A stretch of DNA of 64,000 bases from assembly GCF_022808615.1 (NCBI RefSeq), contig NZ_JAKZKS010000007.1, positions 1-64,000 of the forward strand, read 5' to 3'. Position numbers and translations under genes: made by a program. Source of the DNA: Bacillus sp. FJAT-47783 (GTDB lineage: Bacteria; Bacillota; Bacilli; Bacillales; Aeribacillaceae). The notes beneath the pieces were generated by a model. The model was not told the DNA's origin and made no database searches. It saw only the letters and a program-made list of their open reading frames with translations. Positions 52,229-60,387 of the stretch are shown in pieces (within the stretch, counting starts at the first letter, position 1; every line of letters begins with the position of its first letter).

Positions 52229-53164
52229 TTATGCATTTACCGATTTCGCTTCGACTGGCTTATCGGTTTGAAGCTTTTTCTTTCCCCTATTGATGAATTT
52301 AATCCATAAAAAGACACCAATAAAGTACAACCAATAAGCGGCCACTTGTTCAAAAGATGGATTGTGGCTATATCCGAACATTGCAGCCATAAATAGACCA
52401 ATTTGACCACTAATCATAACCTCATTGCCCGTATCCCGTTCATAATGAACTTCATCAACATAATGCTCAGGCATAATTTCAATAATATTATATAGTGGTG
52501 CTGGTTTTCCTTCAGCAGTCGTTACAACGGACCCCATTTTTCCTAAGTCTTGCAAAATGCCAATCCCTTGAACGAGTAAGCCAGCAGCAATAAACATAAT
52601 TAAAATACCTGTAATATTAAAGAAGGCTTTTAACGAAACTTTCATCGTTCCGGTAAAGAACAAATAACCAATTAATAAGGCCATTAATAAGCCGCTTAAT
52701 GCCCCGTAGCTCGTAAACACTTTCGTCACATCACCACCGGAAATGGCTGCAAAGTAAAAGACTGTTTCTACACCCTCGCGGACAACAACAAGATAGGAAT
52801 GGATAATCATAGCGGAAGCACTACCAGCTGTTACAACAGCTTGAATCTTTTTTTGTAAATCACTATTTATATCCTTTGATTGCTTTTTCATCCAGTGAAC
52901 CATATGGGTTAATAATAAAACAGAAGCAAACATGATCCCAACTTTTAAATAGACTTCAGAACCAAGAGCTGAGAAACTCGTTAAAATAACTTGGAAAATT
53001 AGTGCGACAACAAAGCTTGTAACAAGGGCTAAAAACACCCCTGTAAATACCCATTTATTGTATTTTCGGGCATTTAACCTTGTTAAATAGGATAGAATAA
53101 GTCCGACGATTAATATCGCCTCTAGCGCTTCACGAAGTGTAATTAAAAAAGCTTGAAAATCCAT
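52229..53164 (-). CDS. FTR1-family iron permease (EfeU-like)
   Basis: A 311-residue, seven-helix permease. It carries both REXXE-type motifs of the FTR1/EfeU family: REALE at 11-15 and REGVE at 129-133, in the order needed for iron passage. There is no fused extracellular domain, which other FTR1 proteins of Gram-positives often have; the neighbouring 53193-53951 gene could supply it. It is 28 bases downstream of that gene. Together they have a Fur-box promoter, so expression should rise under iron limitation. Confidence 0.92.
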   Translation of the reverse strand: MDFQAFLITLREALEAILIVGLILSYLTRLNARKYNKWVFTGVFLALVTSFVVALIFQVILTSFSALGSEVYLKVGIMFASVLLLTHMVHWMKKQSKDINSDLQKKIQAVVTAGSASAMIIHSYLVVVREGVETVFYFAAISGGDVTKVFTSYGALSGLLMALLIGYLFFTGTMKVSLKAFFNITGILIMFIAAGLLVQGIGILQDLGKMGSVVTTAEGKPAPLYNIIEIMPEHYVDEVHYERDTGNEVMISGQIGLFMAAMFGYSHNPSFEQVAAYWLYFIGVFLWIKFINRGKKKLQTDKPVEAKSVNA

Positions 53165-53192
53165 GGAGATAGCCTCCCTTCATTTAAACGTC

Positions 53193-53951
53193 TCACGATG
53201 TTTTTTTCTTTCTTTTTTGAACAAATAAAATTAGAATGAAAATGATGACTAGAGCAACCGTAAACCATAACCAAAACGGATTCCTTTCATCATTTAAGGA
53301 AGTATCAATTCCTAAATTTTCTTCCGTTAAATGTGATTCATCACTTTCTTGATTTTGAGGCAGCGGAAACGTTTCAGCTGTCTCCGCAATGATAAACTCG
53401 ATTTCCTTATGAAACCCTTCTACATCTTGTTCTTTATTCCCAATTCCGAATAAGCCGGGATTTCCTAATGCAATTAATGCTTTATCAAACGCTTCGTAAA
53501 TTTTGTCTGCACGTTCTTGCCCTAATTCCTCTAATGCTATTGGGTATAGCACATCATACGTACCACGTGCTTTTGCTAATAAAAGCTTCGCTTGACCGTA
53601 CTCTTCGAAACTGTCTTCAGCAAAATGTAATCGCCGTTCAATGTTTAAAGTAAGAGCAGCTTGATAGCTTTCAAGTAATAATTCACGGTTTTCCGTTTGA
53701 AACGCTTCGTCAATTAATTCCTTCGGCTTTTTAAAATATAATTCAAACTCCTTTTCATACGTCTCATATACGGCTTTTGCTAAATCCCATTCATTATCCT
53801 TTGTGTACACATCGATTTCCTTATAAGCTTCCGCAAGATCTTCTTTTCCAGGATCTCCATACGAATACGCATTTGCTGATGGAATTTTTATGTAACTAAA
53901 CATGATCATCATGACGATAAAAAAGAATAATGTTTTTTTCAATTTGTGCAT
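53193..53951 (-). CDS. Membrane-anchored extracellular partner of FTR1 permease
   Basis: A 252-residue protein with an N-terminal signal peptide (about 1-28, ending ANA), a helical extracellular region (30-195) rich in Glu and Lys, a low-complexity linker and a C-terminal membrane anchor (about 226-244, FWLWFTVALVIIFILILFV) followed by a basic tail. Segments such as DVYTKDNEWDLAKAVYETY resemble the extracellular domains fused to FTR1 in some bacteria, from memory. It precedes the permease in the operon. ATG at 53951 has TAGGAGG upstream. No catalytic motif is seen. Confidence 0.75.
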   Translation of the reverse strand: MHKLKKTLFFFIVMMIMFSYIKIPSANAYSYGDPGKEDLAEAYKEIDVYTKDNEWDLAKAVYETYEKEFELYFKKPKELIDEAFQTENRELLLESYQAALTLNIERRLHFAEDSFEEYGQAKLLLAKARGTYDVLYPIALEELGQERADKIYEAFDKALIALGNPGLFGIGNKEQDVEGFHKEIEFIIAETAETFPLPQNQESDESHLTEENLGIDTSLNDERNPFWLWFTVALVIIFILILFVQKRKKKTS

Positions 53952-53973
53952 ATCGACATCCTCCTACATGATA

Positions 53974-54002
53974 ATGATAATAATTATCATCATATGTGTC
54001 AA
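53974..54002 (-). promoter_or_regulatory. SigA promoter with embedded Fur box, iron-uptake operon
   Basis: TTGACA (53997-54002), a 17-base spacer and TATCAT (53974-53979). The perfect 7-1-7 Fur palindrome TGATAATAATTATCA (53975-53989) covers the -10 and most of the spacer, with a second overlapping copy next to it. Iron-loaded Fur would block RNA polymerase directly. Confidence 0.85.
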
Positions 54003-54050
54003 TAACTTCAAAGAACGTACACTAAATTTTCAAACATGAAGAACAAAAAC

Positions 54051-54155
54051 GAAAGGCGCCCTAAGCACAAGTCAAGTTGGCTAGAAGGTTGCTTTTCCCC
54101 TTCTGGAAGATCCTCTTGCGACCTCTCGAGCCGGTGGCGCCTGGAGCTAGACACG
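54051..54155. repeat. GC-rich palindromic intergenic element
   Basis: A locally GC-rich segment with GGCGCC at 54055-54060 and again at 54136-54141, then CTGGAGCTAGACAC. Inside, CTAGAAGG pairs with CCTTCTGG. From memory such GCGCC-bounded elements ending in CTGGAGCTAGACA recur in Bacillaceae intergenic regions. There is only one copy in this window. It occupies part of the 311-base gap between the iron operon and the glycan operon; the rest is the Fur promoter and a terminator. Confidence 0.55.
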
Positions 54156-54190
54156 ACTATGTGCAAAGTTTATACGTCTTATCTTTATTA

Positions 54191-54220
54191 AAAAAGAAAG
54201 TTGACACGATCAACTTTCTT
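54191..54220 (-). terminator. Terminator of the glycan operon
   Basis: GAAAGTTGA/TCAACTTTC stem with a five-base loop and a run of six T on the minus strand, about 43 bases after the glycosyltransferase stop. Confidence 0.9.
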
Positions 54221-54262
54221 TATCTTTCTCTTATCAGGATGTATATCCCCCACTGAATGAAG

Positions 54263-55030
54263 TTATGAAATCTTTTCATTTTTTATTGATGGGGATAATA
54301 CGTGAGCATCTTTCTTAATATCTACTTTCTGAACCGGTCGCTTCATTTCGTTTAAAATAGCAGGTAAAACAGAACTCATATACGCTTTAAATTTTATGAA
54401 GGATTCACCTTTTGTTCTCACCTTGTATGTAATCGGAACTTCTTTCACACGAAACCCTTTCCTTACAAGGTTTAATGTTATGACTTGTGCATAATTATAA
54501 TCATGAATAATTTCAGCATGAATCATTGCTTGTTTCGAAAATGCACGCATACCGGACTGCCCATCAAAAATCCACTTGCGCAATAATAAACTTTGTAAAC
54601 ATGTAAAGCAATAATTTCCGAGACGACGATGGAGCTTCATCCCATTTATTGTTCCTAAAAACCGAGAGCCCATCGTATAATCAGCTTCACCGTTGAATAT
54701 CGGTGTGAGTATATTGGGAATTTGTTCTGCAGGGTATTCATTATCCGCATCGATCATAACACCAATATCTGCTCCAAGCTGAACACAGTGCTCAAGAGCT
54801 GTTCGGACGGCTGCACCGAGACCTTTATTTTCATCGTGCTTAACAACAAAATCTGCCCCGGCCTTTGTCGCCACTTCAACAGTACGGTCATGTGAACCAT
54901 CATCAACCACTAATACTTTCACTATCACATTTGGGTGGAACGAACGCGGTATTTTTTTTATGACTTCCGCAATCGATTGTTCCTCATTATAAGCTGGAAG
55001 AAACACAATTACTTTTTGTTGTTTCGTCAT
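54263..55030 (-). CDS. Family 2 glycosyltransferase, dolichyl-phosphate-mannose-synthase-like
   Basis: A 255-residue GT2 enzyme. It has PAYNEEQSI, the nucleotide-binding VLVVDDGSHDRT (DDG at 43-45) and the metal-binding DAD at 94-96 followed by GSRFLG and GQSGMRAFSKQA, the pattern of DPM1/GtrB-type polyprenyl-phosphate sugar synthases. There is no C-terminal membrane domain, so it is a peripheral enzyme. The ATG at 55030 lies 44 bases inside the upstream gene, after GAAGGTG. It probably loads a sugar on undecaprenyl phosphate for a GT-C enzyme; the sugar is unknown. Confidence 0.85.
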   Translation of the reverse strand: MTKQQKVIVFLPAYNEEQSIAEVIKKIPRSFHPNVIVKVLVVDDGSHDRTVEVATKAGADFVVKHDENKGLGAAVRTALEHCVQLGADIGVMIDADNEYPAEQIPNILTPIFNGEADYTMGSRFLGTINGMKLHRRLGNYCFTCLQSLLLRKWIFDGQSGMRAFSKQAMIHAEIIHDYNYAQVITLNLVRKGFRVKEVPITYKVRTKGESFIKFKAYMSSVLPAILNEMKRPVQKVDIKKDAHVLSPSIKNEKIS

Positions 55031-56480
55031 ACATTTCACCTTCATACTGTTTGATTGCTTCTAGCAGCACTGGACCTCGACTATGGCTTGGAAATGGTGC
55101 ACCTAACAAATAACTGATCGTAGGTGCTAAAGATACGAGTGAATGCTTTTCACGAACGACCTTTCCTCTTTCAACAGAAGGTCCGACCATAAAAAATGGA
55201 ACGAATCGCTCTCCTTCATCAAGATGTCCATGCCCTCCAATTCCATCTGCCTGTCCATGGTCAGCGCAAATAACAATTGTCGTGTCATCCATTTTTCCTT
55301 TTGAATTCAGCCATTCAACATACTCTTCGATAAGCTTATCCGCTTCCTCTATCTTTTCAATATACTCATCATACAAAACGCCACGGCTATGTCCAATTTG
55401 ATCCGTTCCAATTAATTGAACGACAAATAAATCTGGATCTTGTTCCTCCATAATTTGCTTAGCTCGATTCATAATGTTTCGATCCGCTTGGTCCTTATGC
55501 ATAACCGCTGTCACCGTTTCCACATCATCACCCATTGAATCGACTAAATGTGCAATGCCAAGCAGTCGTCCTTTTTTCCCAACCTTCCGTAGCGAGTCAA
55601 AAATACTTTCGACTCGAATTCCTAACTTCCATACCATGTTAGACTTAATCCCATGTTCAAACGGATAAGTACCCGTAAACATCGATGTAAAGCAAACGAC
55701 GGTACGTGCAGGATAAACGGTTTCCATCTGTGCGTACTCTGTTCCGTTTTTTCGAAGCTTGTCTAAAAATGGTGTATTCGCCTCTTCAAAACGTTCCTTT
55801 CTCATTCCATCGATAACAATGACGACGACTTTATTCGTTTTCGGCACTGTGGGTGAAGGTGTATTTTCTGTATAGGATGGAATGACAGAAGGTTTCCAAT
55901 CAAATAAATACCGATGTAAAATAAAAGAAAATAAGGCGATACTTACGTAAAAAACTACTATGACAGACCACTGTTCACCTATTAGTACACGTAAGTCTGT
56001 AACGTAAAAATAGTGCCATAAAGAAAGAAGTAGTAAAAATTTCGGCAATTGTTCTTGCGCATTCCCACTCGTCGAATCACTATTTTTTAAAACTAATTTC
56101 CAAAAGCGGGTAAAATTTAACCAAGATGTTCCAATTCGCAAATGATAATAAAGTGTTCCCCAAAAAAAGACTGTGAAAAAGAAGTAAAGCCCCACTGCTA
56201 AACATAATAGGGGAAGTGAAACGACATTAAAAATGACGAGATAGGCAACAAACGGAATCCACAAATAATTTCGCAAAAATAGTGGAAAGTCGAAAATATA
56301 ATAAAGAACGAAAATAGGCATTGTGAGTAGGAATGAAAGAAATAATTTCCAATCTGTTACATGCTGCAAATGAAATAGAAGCATCGTCCCGACTGTGAAG
56401 ATCGGAGTAAAGGGCTTTCCTTCATTCAATAAATTCCAACATCGCGCGGCGACTTTTTCAAATGATGATGCCTGCTTCAA
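54987..56480 (-). CDS. Membrane-anchored alkaline-phosphatase-superfamily enzyme
   Basis: A 497-residue protein. An N-terminal block of about six hydrophobic segments (roughly 25-190) is followed by a type I phosphodiesterase/nucleotide-pyrophosphatase-like domain: VVVIVIDGMR (Asp about 224), the Thr nucleophile in VYPARTVVCF (about 260), GTDQIGHSRG and VICADHGQAD for the metal site, and HSRGP near the end. The start is TTG at 56480, with AAAGGAGGGG upstream. The layout resembles GPI-ethanolamine-phosphate transferases and LtaS in having membrane helices plus an AlkP fold. It may transfer a phospho-alcohol to a glycan or lipid; substrate unknown. Confidence 0.8.
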   Translation of the reverse strand: MKQASSFEKVAARCWNLLNEGKPFTPIFTVGTMLLFHLQHVTDWKLFLSFLLTMPIFVLYYIFDFPLFLRNYLWIPFVAYLVIFNVVSLPLLCLAVGLYFFFTVFFWGTLYYHLRIGTSWLNFTRFWKLVLKNSDSTSGNAQEQLPKFLLLLSLWHYFYVTDLRVLIGEQWSVIVVFYVSIALFSFILHRYLFDWKPSVIPSYTENTPSPTVPKTNKVVVIVIDGMRKERFEEANTPFLDKLRKNGTEYAQMETVYPARTVVCFTSMFTGTYPFEHGIKSNMVWKLGIRVESIFDSLRKVGKKGRLLGIAHLVDSMGDDVETVTAVMHKDQADRNIMNRAKQIMEEQDPDLFVVQLIGTDQIGHSRGVLYDEYIEKIEEADKLIEEYVEWLNSKGKMDDTTIVICADHGQADGIGGHGHLDEGERFVPFFMVGPSVERGKVVREKHSLVSLAPTISYLLGAPFPSHSRGPVLLEAIKQYEGEMYDETTKSNCVSSSL

Positions 56481-56499
56481 AATGATCCCCTCCTTTTGT

Positions 56500-57453
56500 T
56501 TATTTAAGGTTATATCCATGTTTTTTACTGCGAAGAAACTCAGTTATCTTTTCTCTTTTTATCGGGACCAATAAGTAAGCGATAAATCCAACGAAAAATG
56601 AAAAAATAAATTTGAATAAATGGGTAAGAATAGCCGCTGAAAAAGCCGTTGTGTATGGAACATGAACGATATTTAAACTAAACGTCATCATCGCTTCATA
56701 CGTCGCAATTCCGCCAGGTGTCACTTGAAAAAATTGCCCACCAACAGTCAAACTATTTACCCAAACCGCTTCCGTTATGGTAATAGAGGTTGGCTCACCT
56801 AAAAGAATAAAATATAGAACAAATCCCTCTAAAATCCAGCTAAATATAATAGAAAAGAGGATTACAACCCCTTTCATTCCTCTTAGGCCATTTTTCATGA
56901 TCGTTAAATGGCGCATGACAAAGCCTTTCAATTTGGTTTTAAAAGTAAAAAACAGGAAAAATGTTAGTAGTCCACAAATACCCAAAACATACAACCATCG
57001 AATCGAAATGATGACCTCATGTATCCATACATATAATCCAAAAGCAGAAAAAATCGCGAGTATACACACGTCTACTATTCTCATCATAACAACAGAATGA
57101 ATGATTTCATCTGCTTTCATATTCTGAGGCGAATGTAATGTCCCGATTCCAATTCGAACGAGATCTCCCCCTTTAAAAGGAAGGAGGTGATTGACGAACA
57201 TACTATAAAATACACCGCTCACACATACTTTGTATGACACTCTTTTTCCAATATATAAAAACCATGCATAGGCACGTAATAAAAAGGCCGTGAGGTAAAG
57301 AAAAAACATTCCTGTTAATAAAGTCGGATGATCAACAATAAATCTACTAAGATTTATGAATGATTGAAGGTCAAAATAGTTCACGATAAGCCAAATACAA
57401 AGAAAAAAAAGTGTGAATCCAATAATGCGCTTTAAATTATTTGTACTGAACAT
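56500..57453 (-). CDS. YbhN/UPF0104-type membrane protein, flippase candidate
   Basis: A 317-residue protein with about eight membrane helices of the lysylphosphatidylglycerol-synthase-transmembrane (AglD/YbhN) family. Recognisable parts are RAYAWFLYIGKRVSY, the conserved LLPFKGGDLVRIG loop (about 89-101), and TPGGIATYEAMM (about 255-266). The start ATG at 57453 overlaps the upstream epimerase end by 17 bases; the ribosome-binding site is weak. Members have been proposed to flip lipid-linked sugars, so the role in this operon is an inference. Confidence 0.8.
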   Translation of the reverse strand: MFSTNNLKRIIGFTLFFLCIWLIVNYFDLQSFINLSRFIVDHPTLLTGMFFLYLTAFLLRAYAWFLYIGKRVSYKVCVSGVFYSMFVNHLLPFKGGDLVRIGIGTLHSPQNMKADEIIHSVVMMRIVDVCILAIFSAFGLYVWIHEVIISIRWLYVLGICGLLTFFLFFTFKTKLKGFVMRHLTIMKNGLRGMKGVVILFSIIFSWILEGFVLYFILLGEPTSITITEAVWVNSLTVGGQFFQVTPGGIATYEAMMTFSLNIVHVPYTTAFSAAILTHLFKFIFSFFVGFIAYLLVPIKREKITEFLRSKKHGYNLK

Positions 57454-58387
57454 ACTTTTTCGCCCACTCAACCGTCCTTAAGAACCCTTCTTCAAAAGTC
57501 ACTTTCGGTTTATACCCGACTGTTGTATTCACTTTTGAAATATCAGCCCAAGTCCATGTCACATCCCCTAGCTTTGGTGTAGATTCTATCATCCTGATAT
57601 CTGGAAAATGTTGTTTCATGAGAGCGACGACGTCTGTTAATGGGATTGGTAAAGAGCTTCCAATATTATAAATATTAGAGTTCGGACTGTGAAATAATAC
57701 ACGTAAAATTCCATCTACCGCATCATCTATATACGTGTAATCTCTTGCTGAATTTAAGTCGTATACCTCAATTGTCTCACTATTTAACCCTTTCAGTATA
57801 AACTTAGCTATCGCCATATCCGGTCTTCCCCACGGGCCGTATACGGTAAAAAATCGTAAAACCGATACTTTAAAGCCGTATAAATGCTCATAAGCAAAAC
57901 AAAAGGATTCCGCTCCATATTTTGCTGCAGCATAAGGAGAAATAACCTTTCCGTTCGCCATTTCCTCTTTCATCGGCTCTTGATGGCGATTCCCATAGAC
58001 GGACGAAGAAGAGGCAAATACGACATGTTTTACACCTGCTTCACCGGCTGCTTTTAAAACATTGACCGTCGCCTTAATATCATAATCGATATATTCTTGC
58101 GGATGTAAAATAGAATTCCTCACACCAGGTAAAGCTGCCAAATGAATAACAGCATCTGGTTCAAATAGTCGAAAGCTTTTTAACGTTTCCGTTTCGTTCC
58201 GCAAGTCTACTTTTAGAAAATTAAATTCACCGGCTTCTTTTATGTAAGCGAGATGATCTTTTTTACGTTCAACTGAATAATACGGATGGAGATTGTCTAA
58301 AACGAGTACCCGATGCCCCTTTAATATAAGGGCACGTGAAACATGCGTTCCAATAAATCCAGCTCCTCCGGTTACAATAACATTCAT
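57437..58387 (-). CDS. NAD-dependent sugar epimerase/dehydratase
   Basis: A 316-residue short-chain dehydrogenase of the GalE/UDP-glucuronate 4-epimerase group. NAD-binding GGAGFIG is at 7-13, the catalytic Ser-Tyr-Lys is seen in ASSSSVYG and SPYAAAKYGAE (Tyr and Lys about 150 and 154), and RFFTVYGPWGRPDMA follows. It is the first gene of a four-gene set with short overlaps, so it likely makes the nucleotide sugar that the downstream genes use. UDP-glucose 4-epimerase cannot be separated from UDP-glucuronate 4-epimerase by eye. Confidence 0.9.
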   Translation of the reverse strand: MNVIVTGGAGFIGTHVSRALILKGHRVLVLDNLHPYYSVERKKDHLAYIKEAGEFNFLKVDLRNETETLKSFRLFEPDAVIHLAALPGVRNSILHPQEYIDYDIKATVNVLKAAGEAGVKHVVFASSSSVYGNRHQEPMKEEMANGKVISPYAAAKYGAESFCFAYEHLYGFKVSVLRFFTVYGPWGRPDMAIAKFILKGLNSETIEVYDLNSARDYTYIDDAVDGILRVLFHSPNSNIYNIGSSLPIPLTDVVALMKQHFPDIRMIESTPKLGDVTWTWADISKVNTTVGYKPKVTFEEGFLRTVEWAKKYVQYK

Positions 58388-58421
58388 AATGACACCCTTA
58401 ACTACTATATTTCATCCTAAC

Positions 58422-58450
58422 AATATACATCTTCTTGCGAATAAAGGCAA
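58422..58450 (-). promoter_or_regulatory. SigA promoter of the glycan operon
   Basis: TTGCCT (58445-58450), 17-base spacer and TATATT (58422-58427), about 40 bases before the epimerase ATG. Confidence 0.5.
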
Positions 58451-58540
58451 TATGATCATTATTTCCATATGAAAATACAAAATAGCTAGCCATTTTTATG
58501 CGCCACCTTGCACTATCACTACTATATATCTCACACAACG

Positions 58541-58564
58541 AAAAAGCCGCATAATGCGGCTTTC
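58541..58564 (-). terminator. Terminator after the iron-type lipoprotein gene
   Basis: AAAGCCGCAT/ATGCGGCTTT stem followed by TT on the minus strand, directly after the stop codon. Confidence 0.9.
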
Positions 58565-58567
58565 AAA

Positions 58568-59764
58568 TTACTCTAATTCTTGTAATAACGTTAAGACAGC
58601 TTCACTATGTGTTTTTGCTTCTTCAGCATTTTCTGCTGTTACAGCATCGAACCAGCTTTGTGCATGTTCAAATACTTCTTTCGTTTTTTCTTCACCTAAT
58701 ACGTCAAGAAGTTCAAGTTCAATCATTTTTGTAAACATATTGCCTTCTAACGCTTCAACACGTGCCTCTACTTTTTCTCCAGCCTCTAATGCTTTAGCTG
58801 TTTTTTCATGATATCCTTTTGCTTTTCCTAAAATCGCTTTTGTAAATAATTGATCGACTTCTTCAGCATTAATTGTTTTCACGTCTGTTTGATCAAGAGA
58901 GAATAATTCATTTAATTTCGTAGCAGCTTCTTCATCTCCACCAGCTAGTGATCCTTTAATCGCTTGTAAGAATCCCCAAGCTTCTGCTTGTTCAATTTTT
59001 AATTCAGCTTCTTCAGTACCTTCTTCAATGCCTTTTCCGATTTTTTCCGCATAAGAGTTCGCTGCTAAATAGTAGCTACGGTAAATGGATTTATCTGTTA
59101 ACTGTTTAAACACTTGGAAATCTTCCACATTCTCATTATTTAATGCTTCTTCCTGTGCAGCAATCCCCGCATTGATGTTTTGTTCTAAACTTTGCTCACC
59201 CTTAAGCTGATAATACTCATCACGCTTTACTGCTGTTGGAATAAATAGTTCATTCGCTAAATGTTTAATTTCTTCAAAAGAAGTTTTTGCTTCATCTTTT
59301 TTTCCTGCTTCTAAAGAAGCAACAACATCTTTATGAAGACTCTTTTGCTTTTGATAGAAATAAGATTGTGTCACTTTATCAATTATTTGACGAGCGATAT
59401 TTTGTTCTAGCTCACCATTTTTACCAGCTGTGATAGCAGCTGAAATCGCTTGGTCAAATTCTCCCGTTTCATCGATTTTGTTTACTTCCGCTTGCAACTT
59501 TTCTGTATAAATCGTATTTACGACATCCCAGTCAACTTTTTGATCTTCTTTCATTTTTTCAAGTTCTGTTTTCATATCATTATAAGCAGTAACTTGCGTT
59601 TCAACAGCTAAGGCTTCTGCTACTTCTTCTTTTTCGTCAGCCGTTTCCGTTTCTTCTGTGGCCGTTGATTCTTTTTCTTCTGCTTTTTCGTCAGCACAAG
59701 CAGCAAGTACTCCACCTGCAAGTAAGACGCTTGCAAATAATGATAAGGCTTTTCTTTTTTTCAT
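58568..59764 (-). CDS. Fur-regulated helical lipoprotein, candidate iron-uptake partner
   Basis: A 398-residue secreted lipoprotein with lipobox LAAC at 20-23, an acidic linker (about 25-50) and a helical remainder. Two regions, about 60-190 and 255-380, have similar layouts and may be an internal duplication. It lacks an obvious HxxE metal motif of the EfeO M75 peptidase family, so I do not call it EfeO. Its promoter has two Fur-box palindromes, and an FTR1 permease operon is 5 kb away on the same strand, so a role in iron uptake is likely but inferred. Confidence 0.7.
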   Translation of the reverse strand: MKKRKALSLFASVLLAGGVLAACADEKAEEKESTATEETETADEKEEVAEALAVETQVTAYNDMKTELEKMKEDQKVDWDVVNTIYTEKLQAEVNKIDETGEFDQAISAAITAGKNGELEQNIARQIIDKVTQSYFYQKQKSLHKDVVASLEAGKKDEAKTSFEEIKHLANELFIPTAVKRDEYYQLKGEQSLEQNINAGIAAQEEALNNENVEDFQVFKQLTDKSIYRSYYLAANSYAEKIGKGIEEGTEEAELKIEQAEAWGFLQAIKGSLAGGDEEAATKLNELFSLDQTDVKTINAEEVDQLFTKAILGKAKGYHEKTAKALEAGEKVEARVEALEGNMFTKMIELELLDVLGEEKTKEVFEHAQSWFDAVTAENAEEAKTHSEAVLTLLQELE

Positions 59765-59791
59765 GATTGTTGCTCCCCTTTTATGTAATAG

Positions 59792-59806
59792 TGAAAATGA
59801 TTATCA
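59792..59806 (-). promoter_or_regulatory. Fur box downstream of the lipoprotein promoter
   Basis: TGATAATCATTTTCA on the minus strand: a 7-1-7 Fur palindrome (TGATAATnATTATCA) with one mismatch, between the promoter and the ATG. Confidence 0.65.
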
Positions 59807-59821
59807 ATAATAACAATCTTG

Positions 59822-59851
59822 ATTATAAAGGAGAACGATTCTCATTGTCAA
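59822..59851 (-). promoter_or_regulatory. SigA promoter with embedded Fur box, lipoprotein gene
   Basis: TTGACA (59846-59851), an 18-base spacer and a perfect TATAAT (59822-59827). A Fur-type palindrome TGAGAATCGTTCTCC (59830-59844) fills the spacer. The layout is like the iron operon promoter at 53974-54002. Confidence 0.8.
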
Positions 59852-59871
59852 TATAATTCCTTTCAAAAAAT

Positions 59872-59900
59872 GAAAAAACCTCCGAATTTAGGAGGTTTTC
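59872..59900 (-). terminator. Terminator after trxA
   Basis: AAAACCTCC/GGAGGTTTT stem followed by TT on the minus strand, seven bases after the trxA stop. Confidence 0.9.
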
Positions 59901-59906
59901 TTCACA

Positions 59907-60221
59907 TTACTTATGCTTGTTTAACATTGCAGCCAATGCTTCTTTTGGTTGATAACCAACTGCTTTGTCCACTACTTCACCGTTTTTGAAAACGAGTAAT
60001 GTAGGGATGCTCATCACACCGTACTTTTGAGCTGTTTCTTGGTTTTCATCAACATCGATTTTAACGACTTTTACATCACTGCCCATTTCTTGATCTAGCT
60101 CTTCAAGAACTGGAGCAATCATTTTACAAGGTCCACACCAAGGTGCCCAGAAATCAGCTAATACTAAGCCTTCACTCGTTTCTTGTGCAAAGTTTTGATC
60201 AGTTGCATTTGTAATTGCCAT
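59907..60221 (-). CDS. trxA: Thioredoxin
   Basis: A 104-residue thioredoxin with the redox pair WCGPC (Cys 29 and 32), DFWAPWC, the cis-Pro in MSIPTLLVF and the terminal GYQPKEAL region. ATG at 60221 has AGGAGG upstream. An extended -10 (TGATATACT, 60262-60270) is about 40 bases before it. It is separated from etfA by a terminator, so it is transcribed on its own. Confidence 0.98.
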   Translation of the reverse strand: MAITNATDQNFAQETSEGLVLADFWAPWCGPCKMIAPVLEELDQEMGSDVKVVKIDVDENQETAQKYGVMSIPTLLVFKNGEVVDKAVGYQPKEALAAMLNKHK

Positions 60222-60348
60222 GATAAATTCCTCCTATATAGGTACTTTCTGTATAGTTGAAAGTATATCATCTTCTTTGTTACGATGCGAATGATTTGTT
60301 TCGTGTCTAATGTAACCGAAATTTTCTCCATTTATGTATGTTAGATAA

Positions 60349-60381
60349 CAGAAAGCTGTTGGCATCACCAACAGCTTTCTC
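60349..60381 (-). terminator. Terminator of the fad-etf group (after etfA)
   Basis: AGAAAGCTGTTGG pairs perfectly with CCAACAGCTTTCT around a five-base loop. The following T run is short, but the stem is long. Confidence 0.75.
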
Positions 60382-60387
60382 GTTCTA

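Noticed and set aside
58568-59764. Calling the lipoprotein EfeO
   Set aside because: Size and context fit, but I see no M75 HxxE motif or cupredoxin domain, so the name is not supported.
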